Assembly: GCA_002343075.1 (NCBI GenBank)
Contig: DDRH01000057.1
Location: 341 to 63,349, forward strand
Reading direction: 5' to 3'
Length of the DNA stretch: 63,009 nucleotides
Source of the DNA: Phycisphaerales bacterium UBA2421
GTDB lineage: Bacteria; Planctomycetota; Phycisphaerae; Tepidisphaerales; Tepidisphaeraceae
The notes under the pieces are model-generated. The model did not search any database, had not been told where the DNA came from, and saw nothing but the letters and a program-made list of their open reading frames with translations. The position numbers and the translations under genes were made by a program. Shown in pieces: positions 7,963 through 16,593 of this stretch; the first letter of the stretch is position 1; each line of letters opens with the position of its first letter.

Positions 7963-10413
7963 TTACAGCAACACGTCGCGAAGCAAATGCTGGAGCAGGT
8001 TCTGGGGGTCGGGTTGCACCGGCTGGCTTGACGACCCATCGATGCGCGACGCGCCGAACGTTCCCGCCGGCCGAGACGACGCCGCTGTGACGACGACAAG
8101 CTGCGGCGCGTTGGCACCGCCTTCCCCGCTGACAAAGGTCGGCACCGGGCCGGATGCCGCCAGGCTCTTGAGCGCGATGGCGACCGCAGTCTTGCCCGCC
8201 GCCCGCTGCGACTTGAGATATTCGGTGAGGCTCACTTCGTACCATTTGCTGGTGGTGTTGGCGACCGTGATCTGTCCAAGCTTCGACCCGGTTGCGGGCT
8301 TGTTGCTGAACTTGATGCTGCTCTCGCCCCAGGTGGTGTTGCTGACTGCGTAGACGCCGACGTTGATGTTTGTCTGGCCGGTGTTATCGAGCTTGCCATA
8401 GATTCGCAGCTTGGCGCTGGTGATGTTTCCCGACGGGAGCGACGACAGCGCGAATCGCAGATGTGCCTCACGATTGAAGCCGCTGTTGGCCCCGCCGCTT
8501 ACTTTGGTTTGCAGCGTGGAGGTATTGCCGTAGTTGCTGTCACGGTATGTCCCATCGCGCACGGTGGCGTCGGCGGCGGTCACGAGCTTCGTGGTAACCG
8601 CACTTGCCGGCGGCGGCGTGGTGGTTCCGTTCAGCGAATATTGCGCGGTGATCGTTCGTTCGGTGCCGGTGGCGCTAATGGCATGGCTCGCCGCCCCGCC
8701 GTCCGACCAACTGACGAACTTGTACGTCTTACCGCCAACCACCTGCGTGAGCGGCGCGCTCAGCGTGTACGGCGTGTTACCCGTCACGCGCAGCACACTC
8801 CCCGCCGTGACGGTTTGCGTGTCCAGCGAGAGCTTGATACCGGCAATGTTGCTGGCGAGAGTGAGATTGCCCACCTGCGCGCGAACGTCATTAAAAATAG
8901 ACCGCTGAACACCATCCGAATCGGTCGCGGTGAGAATGATCCGGTAGAACCGATCGGGGTCTTTACTGTTGAGGTGGTTGGCAGTGAACGAACCGCCCGT
9001 GCCCGACAGATTGCTGATGATCGTGGTAGCCGTCTGGTTGGAATAGTGCACCACCGACCACTTAAGACTTGACCCCCCGAGCGCACCATCTTCAGCATCC
9101 ATCGCCCCGCCGGCAAAGGTGATGTTATCGCCGTGCTTGAAGCTCTTGCCGATGAAGGGATCGCTGATTGACACCTGCGGGGCCGCACTGCCTACCACGA
9201 TCGGGTAGGAGGCAGTTTTGCTCGCGCCCTTGCTGTCGGTGACCGTGAGCACAGCGGTGTATGCGGCCGATTGAGCGTATGTTTTTGTCACGACCGACCC
9301 GGTTGCCGTCGTGCCATCGCCGAAGCTCCACCGGTAGCTCAGTGCATCGCCATCGACATCGGTGCTGCCTCGCCCATCAAATTGAATCGTACGAGCCGAA
9401 GCAGCGCCGATGGTCTTTGCATCCGCTGCGGCGAAGGGTGCGCGGTTGGGGTCGCCGGCGCGGGTCACACCGGTATACGGCGTGCGCGTCACGACATCCC
9501 ACACCGCATCCTGCAATGCGTTGCGCATGGCGGTGGGGATGGAGTTGCTCCCGCCGTAGCTTGCGGGCACACCCAGGCCATTTGGGTTTTCGCCGTAGAT
9601 GGTTGCGAAAAAGGTCAGTCCGGTGATGTAGGTGCCAAAGTTGGTGAAGTGGGATTGATCGGAATAGATCTGGTTAATGCTGCTCAGCCCGGGAATCTCG
9701 CCGCGCTTGATGCGCGCATCGACTTCATACATCACATCGCCCACAGGAATGAGCTTGACCGGCTTACTCCCTGCCGCCTGCTCTCGGCGTAGCTCGCCGA
9801 CGAGTTCATTAAAGTAGTCTCGTGCGAAGACCGAAAGATTGTCGCCGTAGTTATACGCGCGGTTGTACCGGGTCGGGTAATCGATGCCTGCGAACGATCC
9901 ATCGGGGTTAATGCCCCGCCGGGGGGTCCGCTGGAGGATAAACGGCTGCACATTGGGGCTTTTCTGGCGCGCTAAGTTGATCAGGTTCAATGCGTTAGCG
10001 ATATCCCCCTGCCCGTCGGCCTGATACATGTCGCGGTCGGTGGGGTTGAGGGTGATGGCGTCCCAGGTGTAGTTTCGCAGGGCATTGCCATATTGGTTGT
10101 AGGGTGCCTGAGTAAAGCCGGAACTCGGATTTTGCCAGATTGTACTGATCGGCGACCCCAGGATGGTCTGCCGGCCCCAGATGTGGTCGTGTCCCCTGCT
10201 CGTGGCTAGTTCGTCAAACGCAGCATACTTGACCTGATCGGTCATGCTGTTGCCCATCATGTATAAACGCATGGTGGACAACATCTTGCGCTGTTCGAGT
10301 TGCTCGATAGCGACGGCGGTGCGGGAGGGAGTAGCGGGCAAAACAGACCTCACAAGTCGAGTTTGGAGCAGCAAAACCAAAAGAAGGCAAGAATCTGCCT
10401 TCAGTCGCGGCAT
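7963..10413 (-). CDS. Large secreted protein: SGNH-like, PKD and CBM96-like domains
   Basis: An 816-residue extracellular protein. Residues 39-45 read LEQRKML, the planctomycete-type N-terminal extracytoplasmic signal motif. Residues about 48-300 resemble an SGNH/GDSL hydrolase, with GNS at 54-56 as possible block I and DQSHFTNFG as a block V-like element. A PKD domain follows (YRWSFGDGTTATGS, about 345-415), then a second beta-rich region, and a C-terminal DNRLRE/CBM96-like domain (TVRDGTYRDSNYGNTSTLQT and RFALSSLPSGNITSAKLRIY, about 605-770). The architecture suggests deacylation or binding of polysaccharide outside the cell; the activity is inferred. Confidence 0.8.
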   Translation of the reverse strand: MPRLKADSCLLLVLLLQTRLVRSVLPATPSRTAVAIEQLEQRKMLSTMRLYMMGNSMTDQVKYAAFDELATSRGHDHIWGRQTILGSPISTIWQNPSSGFTQAPYNQYGNALRNYTWDAITLNPTDRDMYQADGQGDIANALNLINLARQKSPNVQPFILQRTPRRGINPDGSFAGIDYPTRYNRAYNYGDNLSVFARDYFNELVGELRREQAAGSKPVKLIPVGDVMYEVDARIKRGEIPGLSSINQIYSDQSHFTNFGTYITGLTFFATIYGENPNGLGVPASYGGSNSIPTAMRNALQDAVWDVVTRTPYTGVTRAGDPNRAPFAAADAKTIGAASARTIQFDGRGSTDVDGDALSYRWSFGDGTTATGSVVTKTYAQSAAYTAVLTVTDSKGASKTASYPIVVGSAAPQVSISDPFIGKSFKHGDNITFAGGAMDAEDGALGGSSLKWSVVHYSNQTATTIISNLSGTGGSFTANHLNSKDPDRFYRIILTATDSDGVQRSIFNDVRAQVGNLTLASNIAGIKLSLDTQTVTAGSVLRVTGNTPYTLSAPLTQVVGGKTYKFVSWSDGGAASHAISATGTERTITAQYSLNGTTTPPPASAVTTKLVTAADATVRDGTYRDSNYGNTSTLQTKVSGGANSGFNREAHLRFALSSLPSGNITSAKLRIYGKLDNTGQTNINVGVYAVSNTTWGESSIKFSNKPATGSKLGQITVANTTSKWYEVSLTEYLKSQRAAGKTAVAIALKSLAASGPVPTFVSGEGGANAPQLVVVTAASSRPAGTFGASRIDGSSSQPVQPDPQNLLQHLLRDVLL

Positions 10414-10673
10414 TCTAGCGAAGCCGGCGGCCGGGTCATGAAATTTTTGTAGAAAAACAAATCAATTTCGACCCGCCCGCAGCTCACCCGATTTATGTGA
10501 TTTTTTCCACAAAATTCATGGTTTTTGCTTGCGAGGCGAATAGTCGAGGGGTGTAATACATGGTGATTGGGGCGTTCCAATTCGGCGTCTGCTTGCAGGC
10601 GTCAGCACATCAACCGTCACGTCGTGCACATCGCCCCTGTGTTTTCTCCACATCTCATGTGGAAGGGAGAGTT

Positions 10674-11597
10674 ATGAATCGTCCCATGTTACGCGCCGCT
10701 GCGCTGTCAGCGGTCGCTTCTCTCGGTCTGGCCTCGGCGGCGCAGGCGGAATTGATCTACGGCATGACCGCTGCCAACAGCCTCAGCACGTCACCCGGGC
10801 TGGGCCTCGTGTCGTTCGATAGTGCCACTCCGGGCACCATCAATACAATCGGTGCGTTCACCGGTGTGGTCGCTGGCCAGAGCGTGCGCAGCATCGATTT
10901 CCGTCCCGCCACCGGCGAACTGTGGGCCTTGAGTACCGGAACAGCTGGTGCCGCACAGTTGTACACCGTGGACCTCGGCACCGCAGCCTTGACCCCCGTA
11001 GGTGCTGGCTTGACGCTTACCGGCGCCACCAGCGTCGTTGCGGAAATGGACTTCAACCCTGCGGTTGACCGTATCCGCATCGTTACTTCCAACACGGCCG
11101 GCAGCAACAATTTCCGCGCCAACCCGAATGATGGCGCGCTGGTCGCAGTTGACTCAACGCTCGCACCTGCGACGCTGGTCATCGGCGCAGCCTACTCCAA
11201 CAATGTTCCCGGCGCGCCTGGTGGAACCACGCTTTACGCGTGGGACTACACCAACGATGCGCTCGTGACCATCGGCGGAATCAATGGCACGCCAAGCCCA
11301 AATCTGGGCGCTGTCACCAACGTGAATGTCCCGGCTGGGTTTCTTACGTTCAATGCCGGTTTCGGCATGGATATCAGCGGCGCAACCAACACGCTGTATG
11401 CGACGCGCGATAATCCGGTGAACGGCGCGTCCATGAACCTGATCACCCGCAACCTGACGACGGGTGCAATCACGCCGCTGGGCGACTACCCAGCGGGCGT
11501 GTTCATTTCCGACATCTCCGTGGTCGTCCCCGAACCCACCACACTCGGCCTGGCCGGTGTGGCGGCAATGGGACTGCTGCGCCGTCGGCGCGCCTAG
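10674..11597 (+). CDS. PEP-CTERM protein with DUF4394 domain
   Basis: A 307-residue exported protein. It has a signal peptide (MNRPMLRAAALSAVASLGLA, cleavage after AQA), a DUF4394 beta-propeller-like body (IYGMTAANSLSTSPG, DFRPATGELWALSTG, MDFNPAVDRIRIVTSN) and a C-terminal sorting signal: VPEPTTLGLAGVAAMG followed by the basic tail LRRRRA. PEP-CTERM proteins are processed by exosortase at the inner membrane; no exosortase gene is in the window. The ATG at 10674 is set by a GGGAG box just upstream. An intrinsic terminator follows at 11656. Confidence 0.92.
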   Translation: MNRPMLRAAALSAVASLGLASAAQAELIYGMTAANSLSTSPGLGLVSFDSATPGTINTIGAFTGVVAGQSVRSIDFRPATGELWALSTGTAGAAQLYTVDLGTAALTPVGAGLTLTGATSVVAEMDFNPAVDRIRIVTSNTAGSNNFRANPNDGALVAVDSTLAPATLVIGAAYSNNVPGAPGGTTLYAWDYTNDALVTIGGINGTPSPNLGAVTNVNVPAGFLTFNAGFGMDISGATNTLYATRDNPVNGASMNLITRNLTTGAITPLGDYPAGVFISDISVVVPEPTTLGLAGVAAMGLLRRRRA

Positions 11598-11655
11598 ACC
11601 CTTTTTGTTCATCTGAAAACGGATTACACGCAGATTCTCTAAGTTTGACTTGAAC

Positions 11656-11695
11656 CAGCGGCAGGGTGCCAGAACCCCTGCCGCTGATTTTTTTT
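11656..11695 (+). terminator. Intrinsic terminator after the PEP-CTERM gene
   Basis: An 11-base-pair GC-rich stem (CAGCGGCAGGG / CCCTGCCGCTG) with a nine-base loop is followed by A and a run of eight T. It lies 58 bases after the stop codon at 11597. Confidence 0.92.
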
Positions 11696-11886
11696 GGCTC
11701 ATCTCTCCCCTTATCGCCACCGCTATCTCAAGGAACTGTGCGAAGACCCCCCGCCCCGCCGCCTCTGACACACATGACACGCACATCCCTCCGACTGTCG
11801 TTTTGGCACCCGATGATGCGTCGGCGAAAACTGCGTCTGCCCCGTAAACATCTGTTATAAAACGGCTTACGATCGGCCGAAGACAG

Positions 11887-11902
11887 TGGCACGGCATTTG
11901 TT
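11887..11902 (+). promoter_or_regulatory. Sigma54-like promoter upstream of dnaK
   Basis: The site reads TGGCACGGCATTTGTT, matching TGGCACG-N4-TTGCW except T for C at the -12 position, the same deviation as in the site before the flagellar operon. It ends 50 bases before the dnaK ATG. No CIRCE (HrcA) inverted repeat is seen between 11598 and 11952. Prediction only. Confidence 0.45.
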
Positions 11903-11952
11903 TCCCCATCACCAGCCTGCAAGTTGTGGGTGGATTTAATCGGAGCAATCTC

Positions 11953-13872
11953 ATGGCAAAAATCATCGGTATCGATCTCGGCACCACCAATTCTGTTGTT
12001 GCAGTCATGGAAGGCGATCAGCCCAAGGTGTTGATTAACTCCGCGGGAAGCCGACTGACCCCATCTGTGGTCGCGTTTACAAACAAGGGTGAGCGCCTTG
12101 TCGGAACCACCGCGCGGCATCAGCAGGTCACCAACCCCAAGAACACCATCTTCAGCATCAAGCGGTTCATCGGCCGACGGCATAACGAGGTCGCGCAGGA
12201 AGAGAAGATGGTGCCCTACGAAATCCTCGGCGGCAGTGAAGACTACGTGAAGGTGAAAGTGCAGGGCAAGGAATACACCCCCGAAGAAGTCAGCGCCTTC
12301 ATCCTCATGGATCTAAAGAAGACCGCGGAAGACTATCTCGGCGAAAAGGTCGTCGAGGCCGTGATTACCGTCCCGGCCTATTTCAACGACGCCCAGCGGC
12401 AGGCCACCAAGAACGCCGGCGAAATTGCCGGATTGAAAGTGCTGCGCGTCCTGCCCGAACCCACCGCTGCGGCGCTGGCGTATGGGATGGACAAGAAGAA
12501 GAACGAAAAAATCCTCGTGTTCGACCTCGGCGGTGGCACGTTTGACGTGAGCGTGCTCGATGTCGGTGACGGCGTGTTTGAAGTGCTCAGCATCGCCGGC
12601 AACACCCATCTCGGCGGCGACGACTTCGATGAAGAACTGATCAACTTCCTCGCCGAGGAGTTCCGCAAGCAGGAAGGCATCGATCTTCGCAAGGATGCCA
12701 TGGCCTTGCAGCGGCTGAAGGAATCGGCGGAGAAGGCAAAAATCGAACTTTCAACCGCGATGGAAACGACAGTCAATCTGCCATTCATCACCGCAGACCA
12801 GAACGGGCCAAAGCACCTGCAGACCACGATCACTCGCGCGAAGTTTGAGCAGATCATCACGGCGCTGGTCGAAAAGACGCGCCAGCCGGTGCTGGATGCG
12901 CTCAAAGACGCCAAGCTCGAAGCCGGGAAGATTGATGAAGTCGTGCTGGTCGGCGGGAGCACGCGCGTCCCGCTCGTGCAGCGGCTGGTGAAGGAGCTTT
13001 TTAACGGTAAAGAACCAAACCGCACCGTCAACCCCGACGAAGTCGTCGCGATCGGTGCCGCGATTCAAGGCGCGATCGCCAAGGGCGATGTAAAGGACAT
13101 TCTAGTCCTCGATGCCACGCCGCTGAGTCTCGGCGTGGAAACCCTCGGCGGGGTGATGACCACCCTGATCTCGCGCAACACCACGATTCCCACGAGCAAG
13201 AGCGAGACATTCTCCACCGCGGCTGATAACCAGAGTGCGGTGACGATTAACGTGCTGCAGGGTGAACGACAGTTTGCCAAGGACAACCGCCTGCTCGGTA
13301 CGTTTAACCTCGAGGGCATCGCGCCCGCCCCGCGCGGCATGCCGCAGATCGAAGTGACGTTTAACATCGATGTCAATGGCATTCTCAATGTCAGTGCCAA
13401 GGACAAGGCCACCGGTAAGGAGAACAAAGTCTCCATCCAGAACTCCGGCGGGCTGAGCAAGGATGAAGTCGAGAAGATGAAGCGCGACGCCGAGGCCCAT
13501 GAAGCCGAAGACAAGAAGCGTCGCGAGGCCATCGATGTGAAGAACCAGGCCGAGCAGTTGATCTACACGACCGAGAAGGCACTGAAAGACCACGGCGAGA
13601 AAGTGGCCGCTGAGGTGCGAAGTGAAATCGAGTCGTCGATCAACAATCTCAAGGATGCCGTCAAGGCCGACGACGCCGAGCGCATCAAGAAGAGCATGGA
13701 CGCGCTGCAACAGGCAAGCATGAAGCTCGGCGAAGCGATGTACGCGCAGCAACCCGGCCAACCCGGCGCCGCTGCGGGTGCGGCCCCGGAAGCTCAGACC
13801 GATCGCGGAACGGGCGACGCCAAGAAGAAGGACGACGACGTCATCGATGCAGAGTACGAAGTGAAAGAGTAA
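11953..13872 (+). CDS. dnaK: Molecular chaperone DnaK (Hsp70)
   Basis: DnaK is the ATP-dependent Hsp70 chaperone. The 639-residue protein shows the ATPase motifs [38 protein letters not shown] and [19 protein letters not shown], the substrate-binding domain ([38 protein letters not shown]) and a lid ending in an acidic tail ([13 protein letters not shown]). The ATG at 11953 is preferred because the family begins [13 protein letters not shown] and GGAG lies ten bases upstream. It stands alone: no grpE or dnaJ adjoins it. Confidence 0.98.
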   Translation: MAKIIGIDLGTTNSVVAVMEGDQPKVLINSAGSRLTPSVVAFTNKGERLVGTTARHQQVTNPKNTIFSIKRFIGRRHNEVAQEEKMVPYEILGGSEDYVKVKVQGKEYTPEEVSAFILMDLKKTAEDYLGEKVVEAVITVPAYFNDAQRQATKNAGEIAGLKVLRVLPEPTAAALAYGMDKKKNEKILVFDLGGGTFDVSVLDVGDGVFEVLSIAGNTHLGGDDFDEELINFLAEEFRKQEGIDLRKDAMALQRLKESAEKAKIELSTAMETTVNLPFITADQNGPKHLQTTITRAKFEQIITALVEKTRQPVLDALKDAKLEAGKIDEVVLVGGSTRVPLVQRLVKELFNGKEPNRTVNPDEVVAIGAAIQGAIAKGDVKDILVLDATPLSLGVETLGGVMTTLISRNTTIPTSKSETFSTAADNQSAVTINVLQGERQFAKDNRLLGTFNLEGIAPAPRGMPQIEVTFNIDVNGILNVSAKDKATGKENKVSIQNSGGLSKDEVEKMKRDAEAHEAEDKKRREAIDVKNQAEQLIYTTEKALKDHGEKVAAEVRSEIESSINNLKDAVKADDAERIKKSMDALQQASMKLGEAMYAQQPGQPGAAAGAAPEAQTDRGTGDAKKKDDDVIDAEYEVKE

Positions 13873-13898
13873 GCGTCGAGCCTCGCATCCAGAAAACA

Positions 13899-13934
13899 AA
13901 ATCAGCCGCTACGCTTCGGCGTGGCGGCTGATTT
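13899..13934. terminator. Bidirectional terminator between dnaK and the DUF2141 gene
   Basis: A 16-base-pair stem (one T-G wobble) closes on a TTCG tetraloop. It is flanked by A-rich sequence on the left and T-rich sequence on the right, so it can stop transcription from dnaK and from the convergent gene ending at 13972. Confidence 0.9.
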
Positions 13935-13971
13935 CTTGTTTGTGTGCGGAAAGGCTGCGAAGTTGGTCGCG

Positions 13972-14481
13972 CTAGAAGTACTGCATGCTGATCGTCAGCT
14001 CCGCCCCTTCGGCAGGGAGCGTGAAGATCGATTCCTTGAAAGTCGCCGATCGGAACCGAGGCTTGGGATTATTCGTCACGCCGTACCCCTCCTTCGGAAT
14101 GCCGAGCAGATTGGTGTCCATCGTATTGCTGTTGTTCTCGTCGTGCAGAACCGACGCGCCATACTCCCCCGGCGGGAGCTGGGCGACGAAGACGATGGTG
14201 TCGGTGTCGATTTGAGTCACCTGCCAGTTGACTGACTTGCTCTCGTCGCTGGGGAAGCCGGCTTTGGTCTTAAAAACACCAAAAATAAGCTGCCCGTCTC
14301 GGCTGCGAAGGTCTGTCACCTGAATCGTCAACTTCACCGCCGCCGCTTGCTCACCCGAGGGCACGGCGGGTGTGGGTTGTGGTGCGGCGGAAGTGCTCTC
14401 CGGCGCACAGCCGCTATCGGCCAGGATTGGCAGCACTGCGAAGAGGGTTGCGAGGAGCCGACCGGCGGGAATTCTGAACAT
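13972..14481 (-). CDS. Exported DUF2141 protein
   Basis: A 169-residue exported protein with a signal peptide (RLLATLFAVLPILADSGC), a Pro/Ala linker and a C-terminal DUF2141 domain (LTIQVTDLRSRDGQLIFGVF, LPPGEYGASVLHDENNS, NTNLLGIP-like segment, then YGVTNNP). The cysteine after the signal could be lipidated but the preceding DSG fits the lipobox poorly. The function of DUF2141 is unknown. It is convergent with dnaK. Confidence 0.85.
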   Translation of the reverse strand: MFRIPAGRLLATLFAVLPILADSGCAPESTSAAPQPTPAVPSGEQAAAVKLTIQVTDLRSRDGQLIFGVFKTKAGFPSDESKSVNWQVTQIDTDTIVFVAQLPPGEYGASVLHDENNSNTMDTNLLGIPKEGYGVTNNPKPRFRSATFKESIFTLPAEGAELTISMQYF

Positions 14482-14710
14482 CGCGGGGTATATATCGACA
14501 GATGTCGATCAACGCCAGCAACGCCGACGAATCCCCCCTCACGTAACCGCTACAGGCGATGAAAAATCGCCGAAAATTTGTTTGACTTTAACCAAACATA
14601 ATCCTAACATGTTTTGGGAATTGCAGGCCGTTCCGTTTCACGATTGCGCCCCGGCCGGGTGGGATCAAGCACATCGGCTCCAATTCCTCGCCGGTGTGTG
14701 TTACCCGATA

Positions 14711-14826
14711 TGAGGCCAGGTTGAGGGGCCCAATATGGGCTCAATCGGGACTCAACCCGGACCAATCGGGACCGCAACAGGGCCAAACGGGACCCATTTG
14801 GAACCAGCCGGGACCCGGTTTTTGGG
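14711..14826. repeat. Degenerate GGGACC-rich repeat array
   Basis: About ten units of a GGGACC-like core spaced 9-12 bases apart, joined by A/T-containing spacers such as CAATC and CAAAC. Adjacent units alternate GGGCC or GGGAC with complementary CCC or GGCC, so many small hairpins are possible. The array ends 50 bases before the gene at 14877. Reading it as protein gives only low-complexity Gly/Thr/Pro or Ser/Arg/Leu strings. Confidence 0.7.
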
Positions 14827-14876
14827 AGACGACCAACTTCCGATTTCGACAGTAAACCCTTTTGAATGGAGGACTT

Positions 14877-15437
14877 ATGCCGCGACTCCCCGGAACAACC
14901 AACGCGCAAACATCTTTTTTACGGTCGCTGCGCGACCAAACCGGCAACCACCTTCCGACAGACTGGCCGAGCGCCGTGGTGATGCGGCGATGGTTGCGCC
15001 GGCCGGGTTTTCGCGCTGCGATTCAATCGATCCAGAACGCGCTCGCCGTGCAGGCCGACTTACAACTGTCGGCCGCGGCGGCGGAGGCTGCAGCGAAACT
15101 GCGCGATGTCGTCGCGCCTAACACAACGCAGTCGGGAGACGATCAGCCTGAGTCCGACCCAACGCCCACGCACGACGTCGCCGGACTGCTGCGCATCCTC
15201 CGATCGGCCCATTTACGCCAACGGTTCGTCCGAAGCGCGGCGGCAGAACAACCTGACGCTGCACCCCCGGCTATTCCAATCGAACGAATCGTTGAACAGG
15301 CGGCAAAGCTCGATCCGCGGAGGTATCACGACATGCTGCAAATCCTCAAAGAGTTGAAGCCCGACCAACCGGTCAGCGACGCGATCCGACAGATCGAAGA
15401 TTGGATCGTCGGCAGAGGGTACCGAACCCGGAACTGA
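14877..15437 (+). CDS. Hypothetical protein with possible HTH segment
   Basis: A 186-residue protein not assigned to a family. Residues about 25-60 (WPSAVVMRRWLRRPGFRAAI) resemble the helix-turn-helix-like N terminus seen in small DNA-binding or terminase-small-subunit-like proteins. An Ala-rich helix follows (LSAAAAEAAAKLRDVV), then a Pro-rich linker and a helical C terminus (HDMLQILKELKPDQPVSDAI). The start is well supported by GGAGG seven bases before the ATG at 14877. It follows directly on the GGGACC array. A DNA-binding role is only a suggestion. Confidence 0.7.
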   Translation: MPRLPGTTNAQTSFLRSLRDQTGNHLPTDWPSAVVMRRWLRRPGFRAAIQSIQNALAVQADLQLSAAAAEAAAKLRDVVAPNTTQSGDDQPESDPTPTHDVAGLLRILRSAHLRQRFVRSAAAEQPDAAPPAIPIERIVEQAAKLDPRRYHDMLQILKELKPDQPVSDAIRQIEDWIVGRGYRTRN

Positions 15438-15621
15438 TGATCGTGGCACCGGCGCCCGAGAATCTCGGAGAGCTGTTTGAAAATGCGGATGGGTCACCCT
15501 GCAACTCGAAATCGACAAGCCGCACCTGCGGCAGCGCGGAGTCGATTGCGACAAGAGGACTTGAACCCAACAGGACTTGGATAATCGACATTCGGTAAGG
15601 AACTCTTAGAATGCGTGATGC

Positions 15622-16128
15622 ATGTTAGATCGTAACTTTTCAAAATGGTGGCTCGGGCGGGTGGTGCCCTTTTCCGATGTTCCCCCGGAAAAGCTCGCTG
15701 CCGAACGGGAAGCGCTCGCCCGACAGGGTGAGTTTAATCGCAACTACCAGTTATTCATCGAAAAAGCGGTGCTGCCTTACATTGATGCGATCGTTAAGAC
15801 GCTGGCGCAGAATCGCATCGTACACAGGGTGAGTTCGTGGGGAAACCAGCTTTCGCTGCGCATTCACCTCGCCTGGCGGTGGGGTGAACTGGTGATTACG
15901 CAGAGCCACGAAGATTGCGTGAGCTTCGAGCACCACATTATCACCGAAGGCGAGCGCCGCGGGGATGACTCTGCGGAAGATCACACGCATCAATATGACC
16001 TGCGCGACCCGCTTCCCGAGAGCGTGGCGTGGACCGAATTGCACTTTTTCCTCACGCGCGTCGCCCTGGACCTGGTGGAAGGCCCGCCCGAGCCGGAGAT
16101 TCCGCCGGGCGAGGAAGTGAAAGAGTAG
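15622..16128 (+). CDS. Hypothetical cytoplasmic protein
   Basis: A 168-residue protein with no recognised domain. It begins MLDRNFSKWWLGRVVPFSDV, has a charged helical middle (PEKLAAEREALARQGEFNRN), a segment with alternating hydrophobic residues (WGNQLSLRIHLAWRWGELVI) and an acidic C terminus (EIPPGEEVKE). No signal peptide or membrane segment. It lies 52 bases upstream of the STAS gene on the same strand and may be co-transcribed with it. Confidence 0.65.
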   Translation: MLDRNFSKWWLGRVVPFSDVPPEKLAAEREALARQGEFNRNYQLFIEKAVLPYIDAIVKTLAQNRIVHRVSSWGNQLSLRIHLAWRWGELVITQSHEDCVSFEHHIITEGERRGDDSAEDHTHQYDLRDPLPESVAWTELHFFLTRVALDLVEGPPEPEIPPGEEVKE

Positions 16129-16180
16129 GAATACTTCGACCGGATAAAAGCGCAATCGTTGAGACGAGGCACCGCCGACC

Positions 16181-16531
16181 ATGACCGAGATGCATGTGAG
16201 TCAAATCGAGGGAATCACGGTGGTAAAGCTCGTCGGCGAGCTGACGCACGTCGGCACGCCCTCGATCGAGCGCGGGTTCATCCTCACCATCGGCGCGCTC
16301 GAGCGCGCCGTGGTCGATTTGGCGGGCGTCACGCTCATCACCACCCCGGGCATCACGCTCCTGATCGCCGCCGACCGACAACTGAGGCACAAGGGCGGGA
16401 TGCTGGTAGTCACCGGCGTCACCGGCATGGTCGAAGAAGTATTGCTCGACCGTTGCCGGCTAGATGCGGTGCTCAACCTCGCCACCGATGTCCCGGCAGG
16501 GGTGAAGCTGGCGCTGGGAAAATCGCAGTAG
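16181..16531 (+). CDS. STAS-domain protein (anti-sigma factor antagonist-like)
   Basis: A 116-residue single STAS domain, the fold of SpoIIAA-type anti-anti-sigma factors. Visible elements are the first strand (VSQIEGITVVKLVGELTHVG), the central VVDLAGVTLITTPGITLLI and the following RQLRHKGGMLVVTGV. In SpoIIAA the loop reads D-S-S-G with the first serine phosphorylated; here it is T54-T55-P56-G57, so the aspartate is lost and threonine occupies the phospho-site. It may still be a partner-switching regulator or a scaffold. No serine kinase gene is adjacent. Confidence 0.85.
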   Translation: MTEMHVSQIEGITVVKLVGELTHVGTPSIERGFILTIGALERAVVDLAGVTLITTPGITLLIAADRQLRHKGGMLVVTGVTGMVEEVLLDRCRLDAVLNLATDVPAGVKLALGKSQ

Positions 16532-16593
16532 TCGTAACCCCGGCGGGCATTCGGCAGTCATCGAAATTCAATTGCGAGCGTAACTTGATTGAG

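Noticed and set aside
11598..11952. CIRCE element upstream of dnaK
   Set aside because: The TTAGCACTC-N9-GAGTGCTAA inverted repeat was looked for and is not present.
14735..15121. Plus-strand frame rich in Gly-x-x-Gly, collagen-like at first sight
   Set aside because: The pattern is caused by the GGGACC repeat array, it lacks a ribosome site, and the well-supported gene at 14877 occupies the same DNA in another frame.
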